From positions 186,001-250,000 of the forward strand of contig NZ_JACJGB010000001.1 in the NCBI RefSeq assembly GCF_014164775.1: 64,000 bases of DNA. Reading direction: 5' to 3'. The stretch's first letter is position 1; every line of letters begins with the position of its first letter. Positions 17,690-24,638 of the stretch are shown here, piece after piece. This DNA is from Tessaracoccus sp. MC1679 (GTDB taxonomy: Bacteria; Actinomycetota; Actinomycetes; Propionibacteriales; Propionibacteriaceae). Both the position numbers and the translations under genes were made by a program. The notes under the pieces were generated by a model. That model searched no databases. It saw only the letters and a list, made by a program, of their open reading frames with translations, and had not been told where the DNA came from.

Positions 17690-17702
17690 CGCGACTGTCG
17701 CG
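17690..17702. promoter_or_regulatory. Possible regulator palindrome between the NarL pair and the membrane protein gene
   Basis: CGCGACTGTCGCG is a 6-bp inverted repeat with one central base. It lies 55 bp upstream of the ATG at 17757 and 87 bp upstream of the divergent response-regulator start. It could bind the NarL-type regulator. High GC content makes chance palindromes common, so confidence is low. Confidence 0.35.
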
Positions 17703-17756
17703 GTGGGATACGCGCGCGGCGCACGCTGGAGGGACACCAGACGAAAGGATCTCACC

Positions 17757-18161
17757 ATGAACACCAGCGCCACCTCACTCGACCGGCCCAAGCTCGGCGC
17801 CAAGAGGATCACCGGCCTCGTCCTCGCCGGCCTCTACTCCCTGACCAACATCCCCTCAGCCCTCATCCCCGTCACCGGCGAGGTGGGCCCACCCTTCATC
17901 GTGCTGGTGCTGGGCTCGGTGCTCGGCGTGATCGGGCTGATGGCGGTCATCATCGGCTGGCGGACGGACCATCCGGCGGCGCACCGCATCGCCACCGGAG
18001 CCGTTGCGATCTCTGCTCTGACGGCCCTCCCTGCCTTCTTCGTCGCCGGGGTTCCGGTCCTGCTGCGCGTGATGGCCGGGAGCTCGATTCTGCTGGCGAT
18101 CGTGATCGCGGTCCTGCTGCTGGCCCCGACACAGCGGAGCCGTGTGCCGCAGCCCGCCTGA
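17757..18161 (+). CDS. Small four-helix membrane protein of unknown function
   Basis: A 134-residue product with four hydrophobic segments at about residues 17-36, 46-66, 78-97 and 101-121 and short polar ends. No motif identifies a function. It is divergent from the NarL-type two-component genes, like the membrane targets often placed beside such systems, so it may be controlled by that pair. ATG 17757 follows a GAAAGGA Shine-Dalgarno-like sequence. A perfect 12-bp terminator hairpin follows the stop. Confidence 0.7.
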   Translation: MNTSATSLDRPKLGAKRITGLVLAGLYSLTNIPSALIPVTGEVGPPFIVLVLGSVLGVIGLMAVIIGWRTDHPAAHRIATGAVAISALTALPAFFVAGVPVLLRVMAGSSILLAIVIAVLLLAPTQRSRVPQPA

Positions 18162-18184
18162 CAACACACGCTCCGCCGGTTCTC

Positions 18185-18215
18185 CAGGGCCCCGTCTCGC
18201 AAGGACGGGGCCCTG
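18185..18215 (+). terminator. Rho-independent-type hairpin after the small membrane protein
   Basis: CAGGGCCCCGTC at 18185-18196 pairs perfectly with GACGGGGCCCTG at 18204-18215 around a 7-nt loop, 23 bp after the stop codon. Confidence 0.85.
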
Positions 18216-18237
18216 CGCTGTCGTCGGGCGGGACGCG

Positions 18238-18268
18238 ACAGATCGTGCCGGTGATCGTGCCGGTTGTG
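18238..18268 (+). promoter_or_regulatory. Putative LytTR direct-repeat operator, site 1
   Basis: ACAGATCGTG at 18238-18247 and GCCGGTTGTG at 18259-18268 are two related 10-mers offset by 21 bp, 95 bp upstream of the first GH3 start. Site 2 at 24482-24512 has the same words (ACCGATTGTG, ACCGATCGTG) at the same offset before the second GH3 gene. LytTR regulators bind two direct repeats about two helical turns apart. A 12-bp tandem repeat (GATCGTGCCGGT twice, 18241-18264) overlaps site 1. Confidence 0.6.
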
Positions 18269-18363
18269 CATGTGCGACGGGAGACACCCCCGGGCGGCGT
18301 GCTGGAATCAGTCCTACGGCGGAACGACCCGCCAGCCACCAAGCCCATCATCGGAGATGCCCC

Positions 18364-20757
18364 ATGATCGAGAAGCTGACGACGCTGGAGAAGGCCGCCC
18401 TGTTGAGCGGCAAGAACGTCTGGGAATCGCGAGACCTGCCGCGACACCGCATCCCCTCGTTCTTCATGGCCGACGGCCCCCACGGCATCCGCAAGCAGGT
18501 CGGCTCGGGGGACCATCTCGGCCTGAACGCCTCGGAGCCGGCCACCTGCTTCCCGACCTCGGCGACGGTGGCCAACAGCTGGGATGTCGACCTGGCGAAC
18601 CAGGTGGGCCACGCCCTCGGGCGCGAGGCACGCGCCCTCGACGTCGACGTGCTTCTCGGCCCCGGCCTCAACCTCAAGCGCAGCCCCCTGGGTGGACGCA
18701 ACTTCGAGTACTTCTCCGAGGACCCGTACCTGAGTGGCAAGCTCGCCGCGGCCTACGTCCGCGGCGTCCAGGCCGAAGGCGTGGCCGCGACACCCAAGCA
18801 CTTCGCGGTCAACAGCCAGGAGCTGCGCCGCATGGCGTCGGACTCCGTCATCGACGAGCGGACGCTGCGCGAGCTCTACCTCACCGCCTTCGAGATCGTG
18901 GTCCGCGAGTCCGCACCCAAGGCGCTGATGAGCTCGTACAACCGCGTCAACGGCACCTACGCCCACGAGCACCGCCACCTGCTCACCGACATCCTCCGTG
19001 ACGAGTGGGGCTTCGACGGCGTGGTGATCAGCGACTGGGGAGGCAGCAACGACGCCGTCGCCGCCGTCGCCGCCGGGGCCAATCTCGAGATGCCCGCCCC
19101 CGGTTTCGACTCGGTGCGCCAACTCGTCGAGGCTGTCCGCGACGGCCGCCTCTCCGAGGAGGCCCTGACCGCCAGGGCCGCCGAGGTGGTGGCGCTCGCA
19201 CTCGGCGCCCGCAAGTCCCCGCGCCCGCAGGTTGACCGCAACGCCCACCACGACATCGCCCGCCGCGCTGCCGAGGAGTCGATGGTGCTGCTCCGCAACG
19301 AGGGCGCGATCCTCCCGCTGCCCGCCGGCACCACCGTCGCGCTCATCGGCGACATGGCCGACACCCCCCGCTACCAGGGCGCCGGCTCCTCCGCCGTCAA
19401 CCCCACCCGCCTGACCAGCGCCCGCGAGGCCATCGCGGGCAGCGGGCTGGAACTGGCCGCGTTCGCGCAGGGCTACCGTCGGCACTCTCCCGCCGACGGG
19501 GACCTGGAGCGCGAGGCTGTCGCGGCCGCGGGGTCGGCCGACGTGGCGCTGCTCTACCTGGGTCTTGACGAGATCAGCGAATCCGAAGGTGTGGACCGTC
19601 GGCACATCGACCTACCCGACGCGCAGCTCTCCCTGCTGCGGGCCGTGGCCGCCGCCAACCCGAACGTAGTCGTGGTGCTCAGCGCCGGCTCAGTGGTGGA
19701 CATGGGCTGGACTGACCAGACCCGGGCCGTGCTGCACGGCTACCTCTCGGGCCAGGCCGGCGCCGAAGCCGCGATGCGCGTCCTGACGGGAGCCGTCACG
19801 CCGTCGGGCAAGCTCGCCGAGACCTACCCGATGGCCCTGACCGACACCCCGACCTTCGGGCGCTTCCCCGCCGAGGGCCGCTCGAGCGTGTACCGCGAGG
19901 GCCTGTTCGTCGGCTACCGCCACGCTGAGGCCGCAGGGCGCGCCGTCCGCTACCCGTTCGGCCACGGCCTCAGCTACACCAGCTTCAGCTATTCCGACCT
20001 CCGCCTGAGCGAGGCCGGCGCCGAGTTCACCCTCAGCAACACGGGCCCGGTGGCCGGCTCCGAGATCGCGCAGCTGTACGTCGCGACGTCGGGCAGCGCC
20101 GTCGTGCGCCCGGAGAAGGAGCTCAAGGGCTTCGTCAAGGTGCGCCTCGCGCCGGGCGAGTCGCGCCGCGTCACGATCGCCTTCGACAGCTACACCTGGC
20201 GCCACTTCGACACCACCACCGGTGGATGGGTGGTTGAGGACGCCACCCGCCGCGTCCTGGTGGGCGCCAGCTCGGCCGACGTGCGGCTCAGCGGGGAACT
20301 GCACATCCCCGGGGTGAGCGTCACCAGCGCCGTCGCACCCGCGACGATGCGCACCGCCATGCTGCGCGGTCTCAACGACGACGAGTTCCGGGACCTCCTG
20401 GGCGTCACCGTCCATCCGGAGAACGCCGATGGCACGGTGGACCGCAACGACCCGCTCGGCGATCTCCGCCTGGGGCGGAGCCCGCTCGGCCGTGCCGCGC
20501 ACTGGGTCCTGAACACGCTGCGCCTCCGCAGCGAGGCCAAGGGCGAGCCCGACCTCAACGTCCAGTTCCTCTACAACATGCCCTTCCGCGCCCTGGGCAA
20601 GATGACCAACGGCATGGTCAGCGATGAGATGGTCGACGGCGTTGTCACCCTCGTCAACGGTCACCACATCCGAGGGCTGCGGATGATCATCGGCGGCTTC
20701 ATCCGGGCCCGCCGCACGACCAAGACCCTGACGCGCCAGCTCACCGCGACCCGCTGA
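18364..20757 (+). CDS. Glycoside hydrolase family 3 beta-glycosidase
   Basis: Retaining exo-beta-glycosidase of 797 residues with no signal peptide, so probably cytosolic. Classical GH3 order: N-terminal barrel with K-H-F-A-V-N (about residues 145-150) and nucleophile D224 in V-V-I-S-D-W-G-G; a C-terminal sandwich with V-L-L-R-N-E-G-A-I-L-P-L; then Y-P-F-G-H-G-L-S-Y-T and a fibronectin-III-like domain. The last roughly 130 residues (after I-P-G-V-S-V) form an extra helical tail ending in basic residues. First gene of an operon with the GtrA-like and GT2 genes. Substrate could be beta-glucoside or beta-xyloside/arabinoside. Confidence 0.92.
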   Translation: MIEKLTTLEKAALLSGKNVWESRDLPRHRIPSFFMADGPHGIRKQVGSGDHLGLNASEPATCFPTSATVANSWDVDLANQVGHALGREARALDVDVLLGPGLNLKRSPLGGRNFEYFSEDPYLSGKLAAAYVRGVQAEGVAATPKHFAVNSQELRRMASDSVIDERTLRELYLTAFEIVVRESAPKALMSSYNRVNGTYAHEHRHLLTDILRDEWGFDGVVISDWGGSNDAVAAVAAGANLEMPAPGFDSVRQLVEAVRDGRLSEEALTARAAEVVALALGARKSPRPQVDRNAHHDIARRAAEESMVLLRNEGAILPLPAGTTVALIGDMADTPRYQGAGSSAVNPTRLTSAREAIAGSGLELAAFAQGYRRHSPADGDLEREAVAAAGSADVALLYLGLDEISESEGVDRRHIDLPDAQLSLLRAVAAANPNVVVVLSAGSVVDMGWTDQTRAVLHGYLSGQAGAEAAMRVLTGAVTPSGKLAETYPMALTDTPTFGRFPAEGRSSVYREGLFVGYRHAEAAGRAVRYPFGHGLSYTSFSYSDLRLSEAGAEFTLSNTGPVAGSEIAQLYVATSGSAVVRPEKELKGFVKVRLAPGESRRVTIAFDSYTWRHFDTTTGGWVVEDATRRVLVGASSADVRLSGELHIPGVSVTSAVAPATMRTAMLRGLNDDEFRDLLGVTVHPENADGTVDRNDPLGDLRLGRSPLGRAAHWVLNTLRLRSEAKGEPDLNVQFLYNMPFRALGKMTNGMVSDEMVDGVVTLVNGHHIRGLRMIIGGFIRARRTTKTLTRQLTATR

Positions 20758-20777
20758 ACCACAAGGAGATTCACACG

Positions 20778-21401
20778 ATGTTGACCAAGATCCGCGCCAT
20801 GTGGGCGGGATACAGCGAACGCCACCCCGAACTGTCCAAGTTCCTCATGTTCTTCATCCTCAGTAACGGCATCACCGTCCTGCAGATCGTGATCATGCCC
20901 GTGTTCCGGGGGATCTTCGGCCGCACGTCGCTGATCGACACTGACTTCCAGGTGTGGCCCATCGGCTCCAACGTCGACGGCTCCCAGTACTTCGTCTTCG
21001 ACTACGCAGCCGGGGCTCTCCCGGAGGGTGGCGGCGGCCTGGCCTACTTCCTCGCCGTCCAGCTGGCTATCCTCATCGCCCAGGTGCTCAACTTCTTCGC
21101 TCAGCGCAACATCACGTTCAAGTCCAACACCAGCATCTGGCGGGCGGCCTTCTGGTACTTCATCGCCTACCTCGTCATCACGCTGGTGGCCGCGGCAGCC
21201 CAGGGCTTCTACAAGGCGCCGATCTACACCTTCTTCATCGACACGCTCGGCTGGGGCCAGACCGGCGAGACCACCGCCGACGTCATCACGATGATCATCA
21301 ACTCGGCCATCTCGTTCTGGGTCTTCTACCCGATCTTCAAGTTGATCTTCAAGCAGGAGTCCGCGGCCGACGAAGCACCTGCCGAGCAGCACCCGGCCTG
21401 A
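20778..21401 (+). CDS. GtrA-like polytopic membrane protein
   Basis: A 207-residue protein with four hydrophobic segments (about residues 20-40, 86-106, 123-145 and 168-193). The sequence K-F-L-M-F-F-I-L-S-N-G-I and the central N-F-F-A-Q-R-N-I-T-F-K are typical of GtrA-like proteins, which are thought to move or flip polyprenyl-linked sugars for surface glycosylation. A longer than usual extracellular-type loop (about 42-85) separates helices one and two. The start ATG at 20778 has AAGGAG upstream. It lies 20 bp after the GH3 stop and 14 bp before a GT2 gene, which fits a role in glycan transfer. Confidence 0.75.
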   Translation: MLTKIRAMWAGYSERHPELSKFLMFFILSNGITVLQIVIMPVFRGIFGRTSLIDTDFQVWPIGSNVDGSQYFVFDYAAGALPEGGGGLAYFLAVQLAILIAQVLNFFAQRNITFKSNTSIWRAAFWYFIAYLVITLVAAAAQGFYKAPIYTFFIDTLGWGQTGETTADVITMIINSAISFWVFYPIFKLIFKQESAADEAPAEQHPA

Positions 21402-21415
21402 AAGGATCACCCGCT

Positions 21416-22426
21416 GTGACGACGCTGTCCCTGGTGGTGCCAAGCTACAACTCGGCCGCCTACCTGCACCGCTGCCTGGATTCGATGCTGCCGCTCGATG
21501 ACGACGTCGAGGTGATCGTCATCAACGACGGCTCAACCGACGACACGTCCGCGATCGCGCACGGCTACGCCGCCGCGCATCCCGGGCGGGTCAGCGTCGT
21601 CGACAAGCGCAACGGTGGGCATGGGTCGGGCGTGAACGCCGGCCTCGACGCAGCCACGGGCAGGTACTTCAAGGTGGTCGACAGCGACGACTGGCTGGAC
21701 CGCGGGGCACTCGCCTCGCTGCTGGGAGTCCTCCGCACCCAGGGCGACGAGCCCGTTGATCTGGTGGTGAGCAACTTCGTCTACGAGAAGGAGGGGCGGA
21801 GTCGCCAGCACGCGATGCGCTACCGCAACGTCCTTCCCCAGGGCCGCGAATTCTCCTGGCGGGAGGTGGGACACTTCCGCCCCAACCAGGGGCTCCTGAT
21901 GCACTCGCTGACCTACCGCACCGCCGTCCTGCGCGCGTCAGACGTGCGGCTGCCGGAACACACGTTCTACGTGGACAACCTGTTCGCCTTCGTCCCGCTG
22001 CCCTTCGTGCGGCGGCTCCAGTACCTCGACGTGGACCTGTACCGCTACCACATCGGCCGCGCGGACCAGTCGGTCAACGAATCTGTCATGCTGCGGCGGC
22101 TGGATCAGCAGTTACGCGTCAACCGGTTGATGATCGATGCACTGCCCGACGCGGCGTCCACCGACCCCGCCCTGCACCGCTACCTGGTGCACTACCTCGG
22201 GTTGATCTGCGCGGTGTCGTCGATCATGCTGATCCGCGCAGGGCAGCCTGAGCACCTCAGGCAGAAGCGGGATCTGTGGCTCGACCTCCGGGAAGCTCAC
22301 GCGGCTGCCCACCGGCGGCTGCGGCGCAGCGGTGTCGGCGCGCTGGTGAACCTGCCAGGCAGGGCGGGTCGGAGGGTATCCGTGTGGGCCTACCTCGCGG
22401 CGAAGCGCGCTGTGGGCTTCAACTGA
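21416..22426 (+). CDS. Family 2 glycosyltransferase
   Basis: A 336-residue GT-A-fold enzyme. N-terminal S-Y-N-S-A-A-Y-L, V-I-N-D-G-S-T-D-D (about residues 40-48) and the metal-binding D-S-D-D-W (about 89-93) are the classical GT2 motifs. No membrane helices are seen. Starts with a GTG at 21416 after an AAAGGA sequence. It probably adds a sugar to a lipid-linked or cell-wall acceptor with help from the preceding GtrA-like protein. Its 3' end overlaps the convergent kinase gene by 8 bp. Confidence 0.88.
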   Translation: MTTLSLVVPSYNSAAYLHRCLDSMLPLDDDVEVIVINDGSTDDTSAIAHGYAAAHPGRVSVVDKRNGGHGSGVNAGLDAATGRYFKVVDSDDWLDRGALASLLGVLRTQGDEPVDLVVSNFVYEKEGRSRQHAMRYRNVLPQGREFSWREVGHFRPNQGLLMHSLTYRTAVLRASDVRLPEHTFYVDNLFAFVPLPFVRRLQYLDVDLYRYHIGRADQSVNESVMLRRLDQQLRVNRLMIDALPDAASTDPALHRYLVHYLGLICAVSSIMLIRAGQPEHLRQKRDLWLDLREAHAAAHRRLRRSGVGALVNLPGRAGRRVSVWAYLAAKRAVGFN

Positions 22427-23720
22427 GCGGCAGCAGCACTGTGAGCGTGAACCAGTTGTCCTTGTCCGCGACGGTGGCCTGACCGCCGTACTTCTCGGCG
22501 GTGAAGCGGATGCTCTTCAGCCCGAGCCCGTGGGTGCCGCCGATCTTCCTCGTGGCCAGCTCTCCCTCCAGGTAGCGCAGTTCCCCGTCGAAGTAGTTCT
22601 CGAACTTCATGACCACGAAGCGGGCCTGGTTGAACACCGCCACGCGGATGATGCGGTGCTCAGGATCCTCCAGTCGCGACACCGACTCGATGGCATTGTC
22701 TAAAGCGTTGCCGAGGATGCTGGCCAGATCGATCACCTCGATGAAACCCAGCGCCGTCCCGTCCGCCACGCAGGTGAAGTTGATCCCGCGTGAACGGCAG
22801 AGTCGTGCCTTGGAAGTGAGCATCGTGTCGAGGACGGGGTTGCCGGTGTCGAACGCCGCGACGAACTGATCCAGTGATTCCTGAAGCGCGTCGAGGTGGC
22901 GGCCCCGACGCGCCGGGTCCAACTCGGCGCGGATGACCGTGAGTTGGTGTTTCAGGTCATGGGAGGCCCGGCTGATCATCTCGATGTCACGTCTGGCCGC
23001 CAGATACTGGTCGTGCTGCGTGCGGAGGATGCCGTCCATGGCCACCAGCTCAAGGTCCGCGCGCTGCTTGCGCAGCTGCTCGTGCTGGGCGTACAACGCG
23101 ATGTAGCCGGCCAGGTCCACGAGAGTCCGGATGTAGAACACCTCGATCGAGATCTGACCACTGAACGGGGTATTGGGAGTGATGAAGCTGAGGTTGCTCA
23201 GCGCGAACGTGGTGAGCGCCATGGCGACGGCGATGCTGAGCATGCGAGGGCCGACGGCGGGTGAAGTCCCGTCGAAGTGACGGCGCTCAAGGACATAGGC
23301 CACCCCGAAGCCCACCGCGTAGAGGATCAGCAGCACCATCATCGGAACCAGGCCCGTCACACCGGGCTCGGGGTGGAAGTAGAACGCGTGGATCTGCCAT
23401 TCGAGCGAGGCCACGAGCTCGGCCAACACGAACGCGCGTGCGGTGACGTAGCCGACGTCGCGGGGGCCCACCGTGGTGGCCGTCGCGATCAACGCCACCA
23501 TGCCCGCCACCGCTAACGCCATCCCCACGGTCCACAGGTTCAGCGGGAGCGTCCCGGCGAACAGCTGGATCCCCACCAGCGCGGCCAGGCCGACCGCCAG
23601 GGTGATCGCGGTGCCGATCACCCCCCAACGTCGCGGCAGCACCAGGATGTAGACCGCACACGCCAGCCACTCGGCCAGACCGGTGACCACCCGGGGGATG
23701 TCGGGGAGGACCTCCGTCAC
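22419..23720 (-). CDS. Sensor kinase of a LytTR two-component system
   Basis: A 433-residue membrane protein: about six hydrophobic segments in residues 8-200, a coiled linker, then S-R-A-S-H-D-L-K-H-Q-L-T with the likely phosphoacceptor histidine, and a GHKL ATPase domain with L-G-N-A-L-D-N-A-I-E-S and G-L-G-L-K-S-I-R. This is the AgrC/NatK-like class that pairs with LytTR regulators. It starts at a GTG (23720) overlapping the regulator stop by 4 bp, so regulator and kinase are coupled. The signal is unknown; the setting between glycan genes suggests an envelope or peptide cue. Confidence 0.88.
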   Translation of the reverse strand: MTEVLPDIPRVVTGLAEWLACAVYILVLPRRWGVIGTAITLAVGLAALVGIQLFAGTLPLNLWTVGMALAVAGMVALIATATTVGPRDVGYVTARAFVLAELVASLEWQIHAFYFHPEPGVTGLVPMMVLLILYAVGFGVAYVLERRHFDGTSPAVGPRMLSIAVAMALTTFALSNLSFITPNTPFSGQISIEVFYIRTLVDLAGYIALYAQHEQLRKQRADLELVAMDGILRTQHDQYLAARRDIEMISRASHDLKHQLTVIRAELDPARRGRHLDALQESLDQFVAAFDTGNPVLDTMLTSKARLCRSRGINFTCVADGTALGFIEVIDLASILGNALDNAIESVSRLEDPEHRIIRVAVFNQARFVVMKFENYFDGELRYLEGELATRKIGGTHGLGLKSIRFTAEKYGGQATVADKDNWFTLTVLLPLS

Positions 23721-24430
23721 GCCTGATGCCCGCCGAAGTAGCCGGTGAGCGCCTCGAGGAACGGCTTCTTCCGGGCGCGGCTGACGGGCAGCGAAACGCC
23801 GCCGGTGTGCTTGGACTCGCCGTCGCTGAAACCCTCCACGTGCCGGAGGTTGACCAGCAGAAAGCTGTTGGAGCGGAAGAATCCGCGGGGCTCGAGCTGG
23901 GCGGCCATCTCCTTGAGCGTGCCGATCATCGACAGCTTGTCCTCGCCCATGTGGAAGACGAGCCGGTGCTTGATGCTCTCGATGTAGACCACGTCCGCCA
24001 GGTTGACGCGCAGCACCTCGCCGCCGACGCTGAGCACGATGTGGTCGTCGCGGGAGCGGTCGAGGCGCTCGAGGGAGCGTTTGAGCTCCTGGGAAAACGC
24101 GAAGTAGGGCACCGGCTTGAGAAGGTAGCTCATCGCGTCCACCTCGTAGCCCTTGATGGCGAACTGCGCCATGTTGGTGACGAAGATGAGGATCACCCCG
24201 GGGTCCACCTCGCGGATCAGGCGGGCGGTGGCGAACCCGTCGAGGTTCTCCATCTGGACATCGAGGAAGATGATGTCGAAGCGGGGGCGGTAGACGGCAG
24301 TCAGCTCGGACCCATCGGCGAATTCCTCGACGGCGAACTGGGAACCGTGCTCGAACTCATAGCGCGCCAGGTAGGTCTGCAGCAGTTGCCGGCTCTCCTC
24401 ATGGTCGTCGACCACCCCGATGCGGATCAT
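23717..24430 (-). CDS. LytTR-type response regulator
   Basis: A 237-residue regulator. Receiver domain with D8/D9, phosphoacceptor D55 in I-I-F-L-D-V-Q-M and the L-L-K-P lysine; then a LytTR DNA-binding domain (L-A-D-V-V-Y-I-E-S-I-K-H-R, F-F-R-S-N-S-F-L-L-V-N, ending in a basic R-A-R-K-K-P-F-L block). I took ATG 24430, which places the first receiver strand (I-R-I-G-V-V-D-D-H) at residue 2. Much longer upstream frames are unsupported. It is divergent from the membrane-anchored GH3 gene. Confidence 0.92.
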   Translation of the reverse strand: MIRIGVVDDHEESRQLLQTYLARYEFEHGSQFAVEEFADGSELTAVYRPRFDIIFLDVQMENLDGFATARLIREVDPGVILIFVTNMAQFAIKGYEVDAMSYLLKPVPYFAFSQELKRSLERLDRSRDDHIVLSVGGEVLRVNLADVVYIESIKHRLVFHMGEDKLSMIGTLKEMAAQLEPRGFFRSNSFLLVNLRHVEGFSDGESKHTGGVSLPVSRARKKPFLEALTGYFGGHQA

Positions 24431-24481
24431 GTGTGCACTGTGCCGGTCTTCCGCCTCCATTTCAACCGAATCGTCTGGCGC

Positions 24482-24512
24482 ACCGATTGTGATGCTGCAT
24501 GGACCGATCGTG
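24482..24512 (+). promoter_or_regulatory. Putative LytTR direct-repeat operator, site 2
   Basis: ACCGATTGTG at 24482-24491 and ACCGATCGTG at 24503-24512 differ at one base and are offset by 21 bp. They lie between the divergent LytTR regulator start (24430) and the membrane GH3 start (24639), matching site 1 at 18238-18268. Confidence 0.65.
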
Positions 24513-24638
24513 CTCCGACACGGGAACGCGGCAGGAGTACTGGCGAATCTGGACCCAACGGGCTCACCACCCGTGAAGACAACTACCGGTCGCCAGTTCG
24601 GCGGCACACTTGACCCCAATGAAGTGGAGGGACCCTCG

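Noticed and set aside
24420-24638. Upstream start for the membrane GH3 at 24420
   Set aside because: It would overlap the divergent regulator start and run through the putative LytTR sites, while ATG 24639 has a good Shine-Dalgarno and directly precedes the first membrane helix.
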